In this document: positions 1 through 8,285 of the stretch, in pieces
Layout of the letters: each line of letters begins with the position of its first letter
Position numbering within the stretch: the first letter of the stretch is position 1
Origin: Alectoria sarmentosa
Lineage: Eukaryota > Ascomycota > Lecanoromycetes > Lecanorales > Parmeliaceae
Direction: 5' to 3'
Assembly: GCA_009733775.1 (NCBI GenBank)
Contig: WOGZ01000596.1
Location: 1 to 12,979, forward strand
DNA length: 12,979 nt
Position numbers and translations under genes: made by a program
The notes under the pieces: model-generated
Database searches by the model: none
Seen by the model: the letters and a program-made list of their open reading frames with translations, nothing else
What the model was told of the DNA's origin: nothing

Positions 1-3000
1 CGTTTCGAAAACGATTCGCAATTTCATTTTATAATGTTTATAATTTTTTTATTTTATCATTTATAACGAATATCTTTTTTTTAACGAAATCGTTTTCGAT
101 TTTTCATCGAATTTTAAAATGATAATTATATATTAAAAAAAACGATGTCGTTTCGATAAAGAAATGTTAATTGTTTATATATGCAAATTTTATTATAAAT
201 AATAATTTAATTTAATTCGTTTATTTATCATTAATAAATATACGTAAAAAATGTTTTAATATTTGATTTTATTATTTAATTTGCTTATCGATTTATAAAT
301 AAAAAATGATATTTAAACGTTATTTAATTTTAAAATAAAAATAATTAATTAATTAAAAGTTATTAATAAATATAAAGTTTCGATCGTTAACGATATCGTT
401 TAATATATTATAACGATATATTATTTTATTATAAAACATCTTCGTTAACGTAACGATATTAATTATAATTTTCATAAATAAATATTTAATTATTTTCGTG
501 AATCGATTTATTATTATTAAAATAACGTTATATATAACGTTTTTAAATTTATTTAATAATAAATTTATAACGAAATTTATAACGAAATTTATAAAAAGTT
601 TTTTTTTATAATTTCGTGATAACGAAAAACGAATTAAATTCGTTATATAATCGATATCGCGACAATTTCGTTCGTTAATATATATTATAAATTTTTATAT
701 ACTTTATAATCTTTTTTAAAAATTCGTTTTAATAATATTTTCGAATAAAAAACTTATACGTTTTCGTAACGTTAAAATATTCAAATAACGAATTATTATA
801 ATAACGATTAATGAGTTTTTTTTTAATATTATTATTTTTAAAAATGTAAAAGCGATTATTATATCGTAATAATCTTTCAAAATCAAAAATTCATTTTTTA
901 TTACATTTTTAACGTCGTTTTAATAACATATTAAAATTAATACGAAATAAACGCATTTAATTATTATAAGATTATAATTCTCGAATTAATTTTTTTATTA
1001 ATCGATGCGATTTTTTATACGCAATTTTAAATGCGACTTTAATTTCTTTTTTTAAAATAATTATTTAAACATTTATAATTTAAAATGTAAACGTTATTAT
1101 AATAATTATTTTTTTATCTTTTTAAAATAACTTTTCGTTAATTTAAAATGTTAATTTATTTTAAAATGTTGATAATAATTTGATATTTAATAACGATATT
1201 TTTTTATAATTAAAGCGTCGCGATAACGTATTAATAAAATTCAATTTTTTAATTTAATGAAAAATCTTAAAATCGTAAACGATTAATTTTAAAATTCATT
1301 AAATTTATTTGAAATTAAATTCTTTTTATTTAAAAAACTTTTTAAAATTATTATAATTTATTTATATCTCGATGCAATAAATATTGTCTTTTAAATAATA
1401 TTATTATTATTTTATTATTATTACGATAATAAACAATTTTTAATTTTTAATTATAAATTTTATAATTTTATTTAATAAAAATCATTTTTCGAAATTAAAA
1501 GATAATAAAACGTTAATGTTTATATTTATTTTATTAAATAAATATAATTTTAAAGTTAAAATTAAAGATATTAATTTTCACACGCAATTTCTTTTTCGAA
1601 TTATAATAACACAAAAATGACGTTTTCGAAAAAATGCATTTTAATTATAAAAACGTTTTTTCAACGTTTTCGAATCATATAAAAGATTTAAATTTTTTAT
1701 TAGTTTTATTATTTTTTAAGAAGTCGATTAATAACGTAATTATAATAAAATAATTATAAATAAATCGTTAATAAAAATTTATAAAATTTAAAAAAACCTA
1801 TATCTCTCGATAACTTTTTGATTTAAATTAATTTTTAATAACTATTATTTACTTTTAATTCATCGCAACGCCTTTAATAAATACGATAAATTTTAAAAAA
1901 TTCAATTTATTTAAATATAAAGTTAACATTTTTTCAAATTAATATATAATTAAAATTAACATAATTATTTAAACATTTATTTAACGTATTATTTATATTT
2001 TAACGCATCGATATTATAAATGAAAATATTTTTTAAATATATTATATAAATAACATTTATCAAATCGATAAAAACTTTATTAATATATATTTAAAATATA
2101 ATCGAAACATTAATTAATTTAAAAAGTATAATCAAATATTCGAAATAATTATAACGAATTCGAAACGTAATTTTTTATTTATTATCTTCTTTAATTCGAA
2201 TCTTATAATAAATGTTTTAATAAATTTAATTTCGTAAAAATCTTAACGTCGTATAAACGATTTAACGTTTTTATAATCAAGAATAATAAATATCGATTTT
2301 TGTTAATTATCGCATTCAATTTTTTATAATTTATACATGAACGTAATTTATTATTATTTTTAAATATGAATAAAATCGACGTTTTTGCGAAGAAAATCGA
2401 ATATCGAATTTAATTTTTATAAAAAACACTTTTCAAATATCGTCGTAATTTCGATAATTTCGTTTAAAATAAATTGTATAAAGATTTATATAACGATTTT
2501 TTATTATCTTTAATTTTAATAATATAATTTTCTTATTTAAACATAAATAAAACATTAATCTTTTTTTTGAAAAAAACGTTTTTATATTTCAATAATTCTT
2601 TAAAGATTTTTAAATTAAACACGTTTTTCTTTTCGCTTCGCGTCGTTATAACGCACACGATTATAAATATATTAAATTTCTTATCGATGTTTATAACGAA
2701 TTAATTAAATTTCTTAATTTAAATCTTTTCAAAATTGATTTTAATTATTAAATCGTTTTAAAATTAAATAATATATGCAATTAATTTAAAATAAACATAT
2801 TCAAAATAACGTTAAAAAATTTTAATCGATAACATAAAATAATGTTTTACATTATTTATCTTAATTTTAATTATCGATTAATTAATAATTCAACATATAA
2901 GCGTTATAATAATATATATTTTAATTATTTAACGTTTTTAACGTCGATAAAATAATATTATTATAAAATTGTAAATTTTATTAAATTATAAATGTTTATA

Positions 3001-4607
3001 ATATCAAATTAATATAAATCTTAAAATTGAACAAAATAACGAATTATTTCGATTTATTTTAAATCGTAATTTATTTTTTCGTGATAATAAAAGAAATAAT
3101 CTTTATTTTTCGTTTTTTCGATTTCGCTTTTAAAATAATTACGAAATCGAATCGATTTTTATCGTAACGATAACGATATAAATAATCAATTTATTTTTAT
3201 TTAGATAATTAAATTTAATATAATCTTTTTTATTATAATAAAAATAAATAAAATTTTTATATTCGATTTCGAATACGCTTTTTTATTTATTTTCGTTATT
3301 TTTATAAATATATAAAGTTTTAACGTTATTATCACGATTGAATTTATTAAATTTCGAGACTCGAGAATTCAAAAACGAAACTTTTACATTTTCATTTTCG
3401 AAAGATTTTGAATTCGAATCGCGATCGTTTTTTTCGCGCACGCGTTCAAAAATTCGTTTATATATAATAATTATAATAAAAAAAATTACGTTATTTAAAT
3501 ATATTATCATTATTCAAAATTCGATTCTTTAATATAAATTGAAATTTTGCAAAAAAAAAGTTGATTTTATATTTCTTTATTAAGAGTGATAAATAAATTT
3601 TCAATTTTTTTAAATATGTTTTAAAAATCGTGATTTTTTGATTAAATTTTTATTTAATTTTTTTTTATTTCTCATAAACGAATAAATGATAATTAATCGA
3701 ATCGACGATAAAATTAAATAAAAAATATTTAAAAAATTTATATATTATATCGATAAAACTCTTTTTTTCGTATTCGATATATTATTAATTATTAATATTA
3801 TTTTTTAAAATTTTTATATAATAAACAATTTTTGAGATGTTAATAATAAAATATTTAAAGATTTTGATAAAAATAATTTTCGCATCGTGAAATCAACGTA
3901 TATGCTTTTTCTTATTTTTATTTTAATAAAATTTCAATTTTTTAAAACGAACAATTTTAATTTTAAAAATAAATATTTTCGTTAAAAATGAAATCGCGAG
4001 CGTAATAATTAATATTTCGATTATAAACGAAATTATAAACGTAATAATTAACGATTTTTTAGTAATATTTTACGAGCTCTTATTGCGAAGTTTATTATTA
4101 TAAAATTTTAATATAAAAAGTTCGCGTTTTTATTAAAAACGACGATTTTCCTTTTTAACACGTTTAAAACGTTTTTTCAAATTAATTTTTTTTCAAAAAT
4201 AAATTTTCGAAATTCGTTAATGTTATTTAAACGTTTATTTTAAATATTTTCGATTTTAAATATTCGATTTTCAAATAAAATCGATATCACAACGATATTA
4301 AATCTTTTTTTTCAAAAGATTTAAAAGATTAAAATTATTAAACGTATTATTTACGTCGTTAAATAAACGTAAATAAATATATATATATAAAAAACGTAAT
4401 GTTATTATTAAATTCAATAACAAAATTAGATAATAAAATTAATCTTTAAAAATTAAAAGAAAATTTCGAGGTATATTAAATAAATATATATTTATTAAAC
4501 ATTTTCATCAACGAAGTAATTATAAAATTAATTTAATTAAATTTAAACTTTACAATTTTCATAAAATCTCATAAAAGATAACGTTACGATAACGCATATT
4601 TTATATA
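1..4607. other. Gene-free AT-rich block with RIP-like base pattern (left)
   Basis: This stretch is almost pure A/T with scattered CpG steps, typically in contexts such as TAACGA, TTCGAA and AAACG. CC and GG dinucleotides are close to absent, and CpA/TpG are scarce relative to TpA. Open frames are short and low in complexity: the best are 64-75 codons around 3283-3532, overlapping each other on opposite strands. I see no intact gene, tRNA-like fold, insertion-sequence ends or conserved domain. A CpG-dense patch lies at about 3415-3447 but has no clear feature. The pattern fits a C-to-T mutational process acting on both strands and sparing CpG, as expected for heavily RIP-degraded repeats in a Pezizomycotina fungus. 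The process name is inferred; the composition is seen. An intrinsically AT-rich lineage is the alternative. Confidence 0.6.
561..594. repeat. 12-bp tandem repeat, about 2.8 copies
   Basis: The unit AAATTTATAACG occurs at 561-572 and 573-584, followed by a partial third copy at 585-594. The two full copies are identical, including the CpG. It is a short local duplication in AT-rich DNA with no evident function. Confidence 0.8.
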
Positions 4608-4725
4608 TATTAAAATGTATTAATTATCAAATATGAAAGATTTATCGAAGCTTAACACATTTTGTATTTAAGATGCTTTATTGTAATTATTCAATTAATT
4701 AAATGTTTTATTTATTTTCAACAAG
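4608..4725 (+). repeat. Dispersed repeat copy 1 (possible LTR 3' part)
   Basis: This 118-bp segment aligns end to end with 12563-12699 in the same orientation, apart from a 19-bp insertion in the other copy. By eye there are 16 mismatches and every one is a transition (C/T or G/A), the mark of cytosine deamination rather than random drift. The 3' end reads TTTCAACA followed at once by AGTTATAAATTC. A CA end followed within a base or two by a possible tRNA-complementary stretch is what an LTR 3' end next to a primer-binding site would look like, but that reading is inference. A 64-codon frame crosses this segment (4662-4856); it lacks any recognisable domain and I do not call it a gene. Confidence 0.7.
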
Positions 4726-5132
4726 TTATAAATTCGAAATCGCAAGATATTCGTTTAATTAATTATTTATTTATCATTTATAAATTAATTAATTTATTAA
4801 TTAAGCGTATAAGACTTATTAAATCTTTGAAAATTAAGTCGCAATGTCAAATTTAAACGATAAAGCAATTATTATTTTGCGACAATTGCGTAACAATTTT
4901 TTAAGTTTATTTATTATACGTAATTATTCTTATTAATAAATCGTATTTTAAACATATATTTAACTTAATTTAACGATTTATTTATATGATAATCGTAAAT
5001 GATAAATCGTAAAACGTTAATTACAATTTACTCTCAAAAGATTACGATTAATTATTTATTAATTTTAATTTCTAAGCGATGAATTATATTTAAAGCGCAA
5101 TAATCGAATAATTTTCTAAAAAATCGTTTAAT

Positions 5133-5276
5133 TTTATAAATCATTACAATCTCTTATTTAAAAAAAAAAGGGTTGAAATTAAATAACGCGCGTTACTTTA
5201 TTAATCGACTAAGCGTTATTAAATAATATTATTTCGTTATTTATGAAACGAGAAAGAGATTGTAATACGTTATAAA
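5133..5276. mobile_element. Possible MITE-like element with inverted termini
   Basis: A perfect 13-bp inverted repeat lies at 5143-5155 (ATTACAATCTCTT) and 5254-5266 (AAGAGATTGTAAT). Pairing continues outward imperfectly for about ten more bases, giving termini of roughly 23 bp (5133-5155 and 5254-5276). The arms keep three G:C pairs despite the AT-rich setting. The inside holds an A-tract followed by GGG (about 5161-5172) and a CGCGCG-like patch (about 5187-5193), both unusual locally. No open frame fits within the 144 bp. It could be a decayed non-autonomous DNA transposon, a hairpin-forming site, or chance in AT-rich DNA. A clean target-site duplication is not visible. Confidence 0.35.
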
Positions 5277-5401
5277 TTTTACTTTTAACGTTATTATTAT
5301 AACATTAATTATTAAATTGTTTTTAACGAAATATCAAATTAAAGTTAATAGCGATAATGAGTCGTTTATAATAACGAGCATTTCGTCGCAAAATACGACT
5401 T

Positions 5402-5435
5402 TTATTATATTAACGATCGTTATTATATTAACGAT
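5402..5435. repeat. 18-bp duplication
   Basis: The 16-base string TTATTATATTAACGAT occurs at 5402-5417 and again at 5420-5435. A two-base spacer separates them, giving an 18-bp period. It is a simple local duplication with no function evident. Confidence 0.75.
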
Positions 5436-5789
5436 TTTAATATTAATTACGATTAAAAAAAAATAAAAACTTTTAAATATTTCTTTTAATTTTAAATTAT
5501 CAAAAAGTTCAATCATATTTATCAATCACACTTTTCGTCGAAACAAATTACAACATTTTAAATATTTTTCTTTTATAAATTAAAATAAATTTAAACGTCT
5601 TCACATTTTCACGTCTTTTATATCTTTAAACATTTTTTAAAAAAAGTTTCGAATTTAATTTAAAAGAATTCGATTAATAAAACGCATCTTCGAACGCGAT
5701 TTTCTTTTTTATAATCAAACATTAAATAAAATTTATTATTAATTTAAAACGCGTTCGAAAAGCAAAAAACGTGATTACGTATTTATTTA

Positions 5790-5794
5790 TTTAT
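5790..5794. repeat. Left target-site duplication of solo LTR (TTTAT)
   Basis: These five bases, TTTAT, immediately precede the TG of the LTR-like insertion and match 5980-5984 exactly. Five base pairs is the usual duplication length for Ty1/copia and Ty3/gypsy integrases. The left side lies in an ATTTATTTATTTAT stretch, so part of the match could be chance. Confidence 0.65.
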
Positions 5795-5979
5795 TGTTAT
5801 GGTTGCTTGCTAGGCAGCTTGGCATTCAACATAGCGTAGCTTTCTTAGTATAGAGAATACAAGAATCATCACACACTCAATGACATGACTTGTTTTTCTG
5901 TCTTTTGTCCTTTTGTTTCCGCATATGAGGAAGACCATTCCGTGACATAGGAATCCCATTCCTATCGAAAACCTTGCCA
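5795..5979. mobile_element. Solo LTR of an LTR retrotransposon, unmutated
   Basis: This 185-bp insertion begins TGTTATGG and ends CTTGCCA, the canonical TG...CA ends of an LTR, and is flanked on both sides by TTTAT. Its composition breaks sharply from the surroundings: CpA and TpG steps are common (for example around CATCACACACTCAATGACATG at 5867-5887), and GG and CC occur, whereas the flanks are nearly all A/T plus CpG. A pyrimidine-rich run at about 5889-5921 and an 8-bp perfect hairpin at 5947-5965 are the only internal structures I see. There is no internal retrotransposon region beside it, so it is best explained as a solo LTR left by LTR-LTR recombination. The length suits a copia-type LTR, but the superfamily cannot be set without the internal region. 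An LTR this short would be expected to escape RIP, or it inserted after RIP. Strand of transcription is not determined. Confidence 0.75.
5947..5965. other. Perfect 8-bp hairpin inside the solo LTR
   Basis: ATAGGAAT (5947-5954) and ATTCCTAT (5958-5965) are exact reverse complements around a CCC loop. The hairpin lies 14 bases from the LTR 3' end. It might belong to the element's RNA-end processing or packaging signals. Position and symmetry are seen; any role is speculation. Confidence 0.6.
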
Positions 5980-5984
5980 TTTAT
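5980..5984. repeat. Right target-site duplication of solo LTR (TTTAT)
   Basis: TTTAT directly follows the CA end of the LTR and equals the five bases before its TG start (5790-5794). This agreement defines the insertion as 5795-5979. Confidence 0.65.
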
Positions 5985-6549
5985 GCAATAATATTATAAT
6001 TTTTGATAATTTTATTCGCGAATCTTTTCTCGAATTAATTAATAACGATAATCTTTTTAAAATTATTATTTAATTTATTAAATTTAATTCTCTTATTAAT
6101 ATTTAAATTTTTCGTATTTTTAATAATATATTAAAGTTATTATTATATTTAAAGAAATCGTCGACGTGAAATTTAATAACGATTTTTCACTTTATATTAA
6201 AAAGCTTAAAAGATTTAAAAATCTTTAAATATAATCTCGAAAAATGCGACAATTTTTTACGTCGTAACGTTTTATTAAATTCATTAAAATGAAGCAAAAT
6301 AAAACTTTTATTATATTTATTATTTTTAAAAATATTTCATTTAACGAATTCACGATAATAATCGATATTATCGAAAAAACGAGTTAAATAAAATTTAAAA
6401 TATAAACTTTATATCAATATTATTAAAAATCGTTTTAAAAATAATTTGTTTGTGAATCATAAAAACGAGATTAATGCGCACATTTTATGAGATATTATTT
6501 ATAAAAATAACAAGTTTAAAGACTTCGATACATTTAATAATCTATATTA
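5985..6549. other. AT-rich spacer between solo LTR and minisatellite island
   Basis: The RIP-like pattern returns at once after the LTR: almost all A/T, with C and G mostly in CpG. No gene, RNA or element is recognisable. A near-palindrome, CGATAATA / TATTATCG at 6353-6373 with a 5-base loop, is the most ordered spot. From about 6450 the CpA/TpG content rises slightly toward the next island. Confidence 0.5.
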
Positions 6550-6560
6550 CTTTACCCGTC
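6544..6560 (+). repeat. Left imperfect terminal inverted repeat of the island
   Basis: ATATTACTTTACCCGTC here matches the reverse complement of 7494-7510 (ATATTAATGTAACCGTC) at 14 of 17 positions. The GC-bearing core CCGTC is exact. The outermost six bases are A/T only and may be target rather than element. Confidence 0.4.
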
Positions 6561-6574
6561 TTGTGAGTTTTATA

Positions 6575-6695
6575 TCGGATGAACATCGAATGGACATCGG
6601 ATGAACATCGGCTGAGAATCGGATGGGCAGCGGCTGGGCAGCGACTGAGCAGCAGTTGAACATCGACTACCCAACTGCTGAGAATCGAATGGAAA
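6575..6695 (+). repeat. 11-bp tandem array, left, 11 units
   Basis: Eleven consecutive 11-bp units run without phase loss, starting TCGGATGAACA, TCGAATGGACA, TCGGATGAACA, TCGGCTGAGAA, TCGGATGGGCA, GCGGCTGGGCA. Units 9 and 10 are the most divergent. Consensus is roughly KCGRNTGRRCA. The array pairs in register with the inverted array at 6740-6838, including an exact 15-bp match (6629-6643 with 6792-6806). Confidence 0.85.
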
Positions 6696-6739
6696 TCCAT
6701 CATCTTTCGCTAAAACAGACATCGGTTTTGAGCGGATAT

Positions 6740-6838
6740 CTCACAGCCGATGACAGATTGATGTCAAATCGATGCCCATCCGCTGTTCATCCGCTGCCCA
6801 GCCGCTACCCATTCGATATTCATCCGATACTCATCCGA
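6740..6838 (-). repeat. 11-bp tandem array, inverted, 9 units
   Basis: Nine in-phase 11-bp units are the reverse complement of the left array's unit: TGCCCATCCGC, TGTTCATCCGC, TGCCCAGCCGC, TACCCATTCGA, TATTCATCCGA, TACTCATCCGA at the right end, with more degenerate units at 6740-6772. Together with 6575-6695 it could form a long imperfect hairpin with a loop of about 44 bases. Confidence 0.85.
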
Positions 6839-6869
6839 ACTTCTAAGAATGTTCACTCATTGTAATGAA

Positions 6870-6883
6870 ATGATCATGATCAT
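6870..6883. repeat. 14-bp perfect palindrome
   Basis: ATGATCATGATCAT is its own reverse complement. It lies between the inverted 11-bp array and the hexamer run. It also resembles the CATGATCAT ends of some minisatellite units, so it may be a degenerate part of that repeat rather than a protein-binding site. Confidence 0.6.
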
Positions 6884-6909
6884 GACAATGTGATTGCCAT
6901 GCCTGCGAT

Positions 6910-6919
6910 GGGCACGGGT

Positions 6920-6958
<39 letters not shown>

Positions 6959-6963
6959 GGATT
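6910..6963 (+). repeat. GGGCAT hexamer array, G-quadruplex-prone
   Basis: Six exact GGGCAT units (6922-6957) are preceded by GGGCAC and GGGTAT and followed by GGGATT. Nine GGG runs are therefore spaced exactly three bases apart. G-runs of three with three-base loops meet the standard G-quadruplex pattern on the + strand, and two such folds could form side by side. The hexamer is probably an expansion of the GGGTACGG core of the neighbouring minisatellite. Confidence 0.9.
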
Positions 6964-6984
6964 GCGATGAGCATGGCGATGGCT

Positions 6985-7315
6985 ATGTGGTTGCAATGGG
7001 TACGGTCAGCCATGTGGTTGTAATGGGTACGGCCATGATTGTGTGACTGCGGTGGGTACGGCCAGCCATGTGGTTGCAATGGGTACGGTCATGACCATGT
7101 GGTTGCAATGAGTACGGCCAGTCATGTGGTTGCAGTGGATACGGTCATAACTATGTGGTTGCAGTGGGTACGGTTATGATTATGTGATTGCAAGGCTCAT
7201 GATCATATGATTGCAGTGGGTACGGTCATGGGTATGTGGTTGCAGTGGGTACGGTCATGACTATGTGGCTACGATGAACATGGTCATAAAAATGTGATTG
7301 CGATGACTTAGGGAT
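6985..7315 (+). repeat. 27/29-bp minisatellite, about 12 units
   Basis: Units start ATGTGGTTGC and contain a GGGTACGG core. They start at 6985, 7012, 7041, 7068, 7097, 7124, 7153, 7182, 7205, 7234, 7263 and 7292. Lengths are 27, 29, 27, 29, 27, 29, 29, 23, 29, 29, 29, then a degenerate last unit. The 27-bp form ends CAGCC or CAGTC, while most 29-bp forms end CATGACY or CATGATT, so the left half is a 56-bp higher-order repeat. A degenerate unit also starts at 6888, meaning the hexamer array sits inside this repeat field. The + strand is rich in G and T. Confidence 0.9.
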
Positions 7316-7357
7316 ATGTGATGCTTCTTTCTAAATGGTAACGATTTGACGATGATT

Positions 7358-7478
7358 TGACAGCCGCTAAACAGCCGTTTGAGAATCTCTTAAAGATGTA
7401 TAGCGGTTATTCAATCATCGTATATCTAATGAACAACGTTATCGAGTGAACATCGAATGATCATCGAATATATATCGA
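7358..7478 (+). repeat. 11-bp tandem array, right, degenerate
   Basis: An 11-bp phase can be followed for eleven units: TGACAGCCGCT, AAACAGCCGTT, TGAGAATCTCT, several weak units, then GTGAACATCGA, ATGATCATCGA, ATATATATCGA. It is the left array's unit in the same orientation, and both arrays span 121 bp. It grows more A/T toward its right edge, where the RIP-like flank begins, as if partly mutated. Confidence 0.65.
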
Positions 7479-7493
7479 ATATTAAATTTATGT

Positions 7494-7510
7494 GACGGTT
7501 ACATTAATAT
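7494..7510 (-). repeat. Right imperfect terminal inverted repeat of the island
   Basis: GACGGTTACATTAATAT is the partner of 6544-6560 (14 of 17 after reverse complementing). With a boundary after 7504 the next two bases are TA, as are the two bases before 6550. This would suit a TA target duplication, but two bases are weak evidence. Confidence 0.4.
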
Positions 7511-8053
7511 CGTTAATTATTTAAATTAAATTTTAATTAATATAAAAACATAATTAACTTTATCGTTCGCTTTAAAAACATTTATAATAACATTATTAAT
7601 TTATCGTTTAAATTAAGATTAAAAATTAATTTTTTCATTTTTCATTTTTATACGAATTTAAATAAAGCGAATAACGTTTATTTTATTTATTATATTTAAA
7701 ATTATAAGTTTATAAATAATGTTAATATCGAAATAATTTATTTATTAAAATACGTTATTATTCGATTTATTTAAATTATAATTAATCTCTTATTTAAACG
7801 TTAAAAAAAAATTGCGTTTATCGTTTAGCGTTTTTTTCGTCTTATTATTTTTATTTTAAAATATGTCATTATTATTAAATTTCAAAAAAACGTTATATTC
7901 GATTTTAATAATAAGATTATTTAAAAGCTCGTTAAATATTGCATTTATTATAAATAACATTATTATATTAAAGCGAAATGCGATTAACTTTTTAATAAAA
8001 ATCGTTAAAATAATTTTAATAATAATTTTAATAATAATAACGATAAAAGAAAA

Positions 8054-8079
8054 AATAATAATAATAATAATAATAATAA
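8054..8079. repeat. AAT/TAA trinucleotide microsatellite
   Basis: A pure 26-bp (AAT)n run, followed by two CGATAA units. It creates the isoleucine run in the plus-strand frame that crosses it. Confidence 0.9.
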
Positions 8080-8245
8080 CGATAACGATAAATTTAAAAA
8101 CAAAAAAAATAATAATCGAAAAGATAATAAAGTTAATAATAAAAAACGTTATCGCAAAAATCGAAACTTTATCGAATCTTTTAATAATTAAAAAGAAATC
8201 ATAATTGTTTTTACGATTAAAATAAATGATTTATTATCTTCGCGA

Positions 8246-8285
8246 TAAGCGATAAATTGTGTTTATTTTCAACAATTTACGCTTA
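8246..8285. other. Hairpin with 14-bp stem and one bulge
   Basis: TAAGCGATAAATTGT (8246-8260) pairs with ACAATTTACGCTTA (8272-8285) in all 14 positions if A8252 is bulged out, around an 11-base loop. The stem keeps a GCG/CGC core, which is uncommon in this AT-rich block. It may be a relic of an inverted terminus, a small structured RNA, or chance. Confidence 0.5.

Larger units (their letters stand above)
4726..5789. other. AT-rich stretch between dispersed repeat and solo LTR
   Basis: This stretch is degraded AT-rich DNA with CpG retained and no gene. It contains the short inverted-terminus element at 5133-5276 and the 18-bp duplication at 5402-5435. The first 30 bases follow directly on the possible LTR end of dispersed repeat copy 1 and could hold a decayed primer-binding site (near TTATAAATTCGAAATCGC). 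No protein relic can be named. The minus-strand frame at 5334-5525 is a chain of Ile/Val/Asn codons and has no sign of selection. Confidence 0.5.
6550..7504. mobile_element. Repeat-built GC-richer island with foldback-like architecture
   Basis: This roughly 955-bp island has ordinary CpA/TpG and GG/CC content while both flanks are RIP-like. Almost every part is repeat: an 11-bp array (6575-6695), its inverted copy (6740-6838), a hexamer array (6910-6963), a 27/29-bp minisatellite (6985-7315) and a degenerate 11-bp array (7358-7478). Imperfect inverted ends lie at 6544-6560 and 7494-7510, with TA outside each proposed boundary. Arms made of short tandem repeats and arranged in inverted orientation recall foldback transposons, but no transposase frame is present. 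Frames at 6623-6865 (+) and 6843-7079 (-) are translations of the arrays (for example a Cys-Pro run from the hexamer) and are not called as genes. Whether this is a transposed unit or a single-copy minisatellite locus cannot be told from one copy. Confidence 0.45.

Noticed and set aside
3365..3415. 10-bp inverted repeat GAATTCAAAA / TTTTGAATTC with a 31-base gap
   Set aside because: It is short and mostly A/T. Such pairs are expected by chance in 13 kb of this composition.
3283..3532. Overlapping frames of 75 (-) and 64 (+) codons in a slightly CpG-richer patch
   Set aside because: The two strands are open over the same bases and neither product shows a recognisable motif. I read them as chance.
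6623..6865. Plus-strand frame of 80 codons
   Set aside because: It runs through the two 11-bp arrays in opposite orientations. An 11-bp period shifts frame at every unit, so the open frame is incidental.
6843..7079. Minus-strand frame of 78 codons with a Cys-Pro repeat and His/Asn-rich flanks
   Set aside because: It is the translation of the GGGCAT hexamer and the 27/29-bp minisatellite. The mixed unit lengths are not multiples of three, so the reading frame is not conserved across units.
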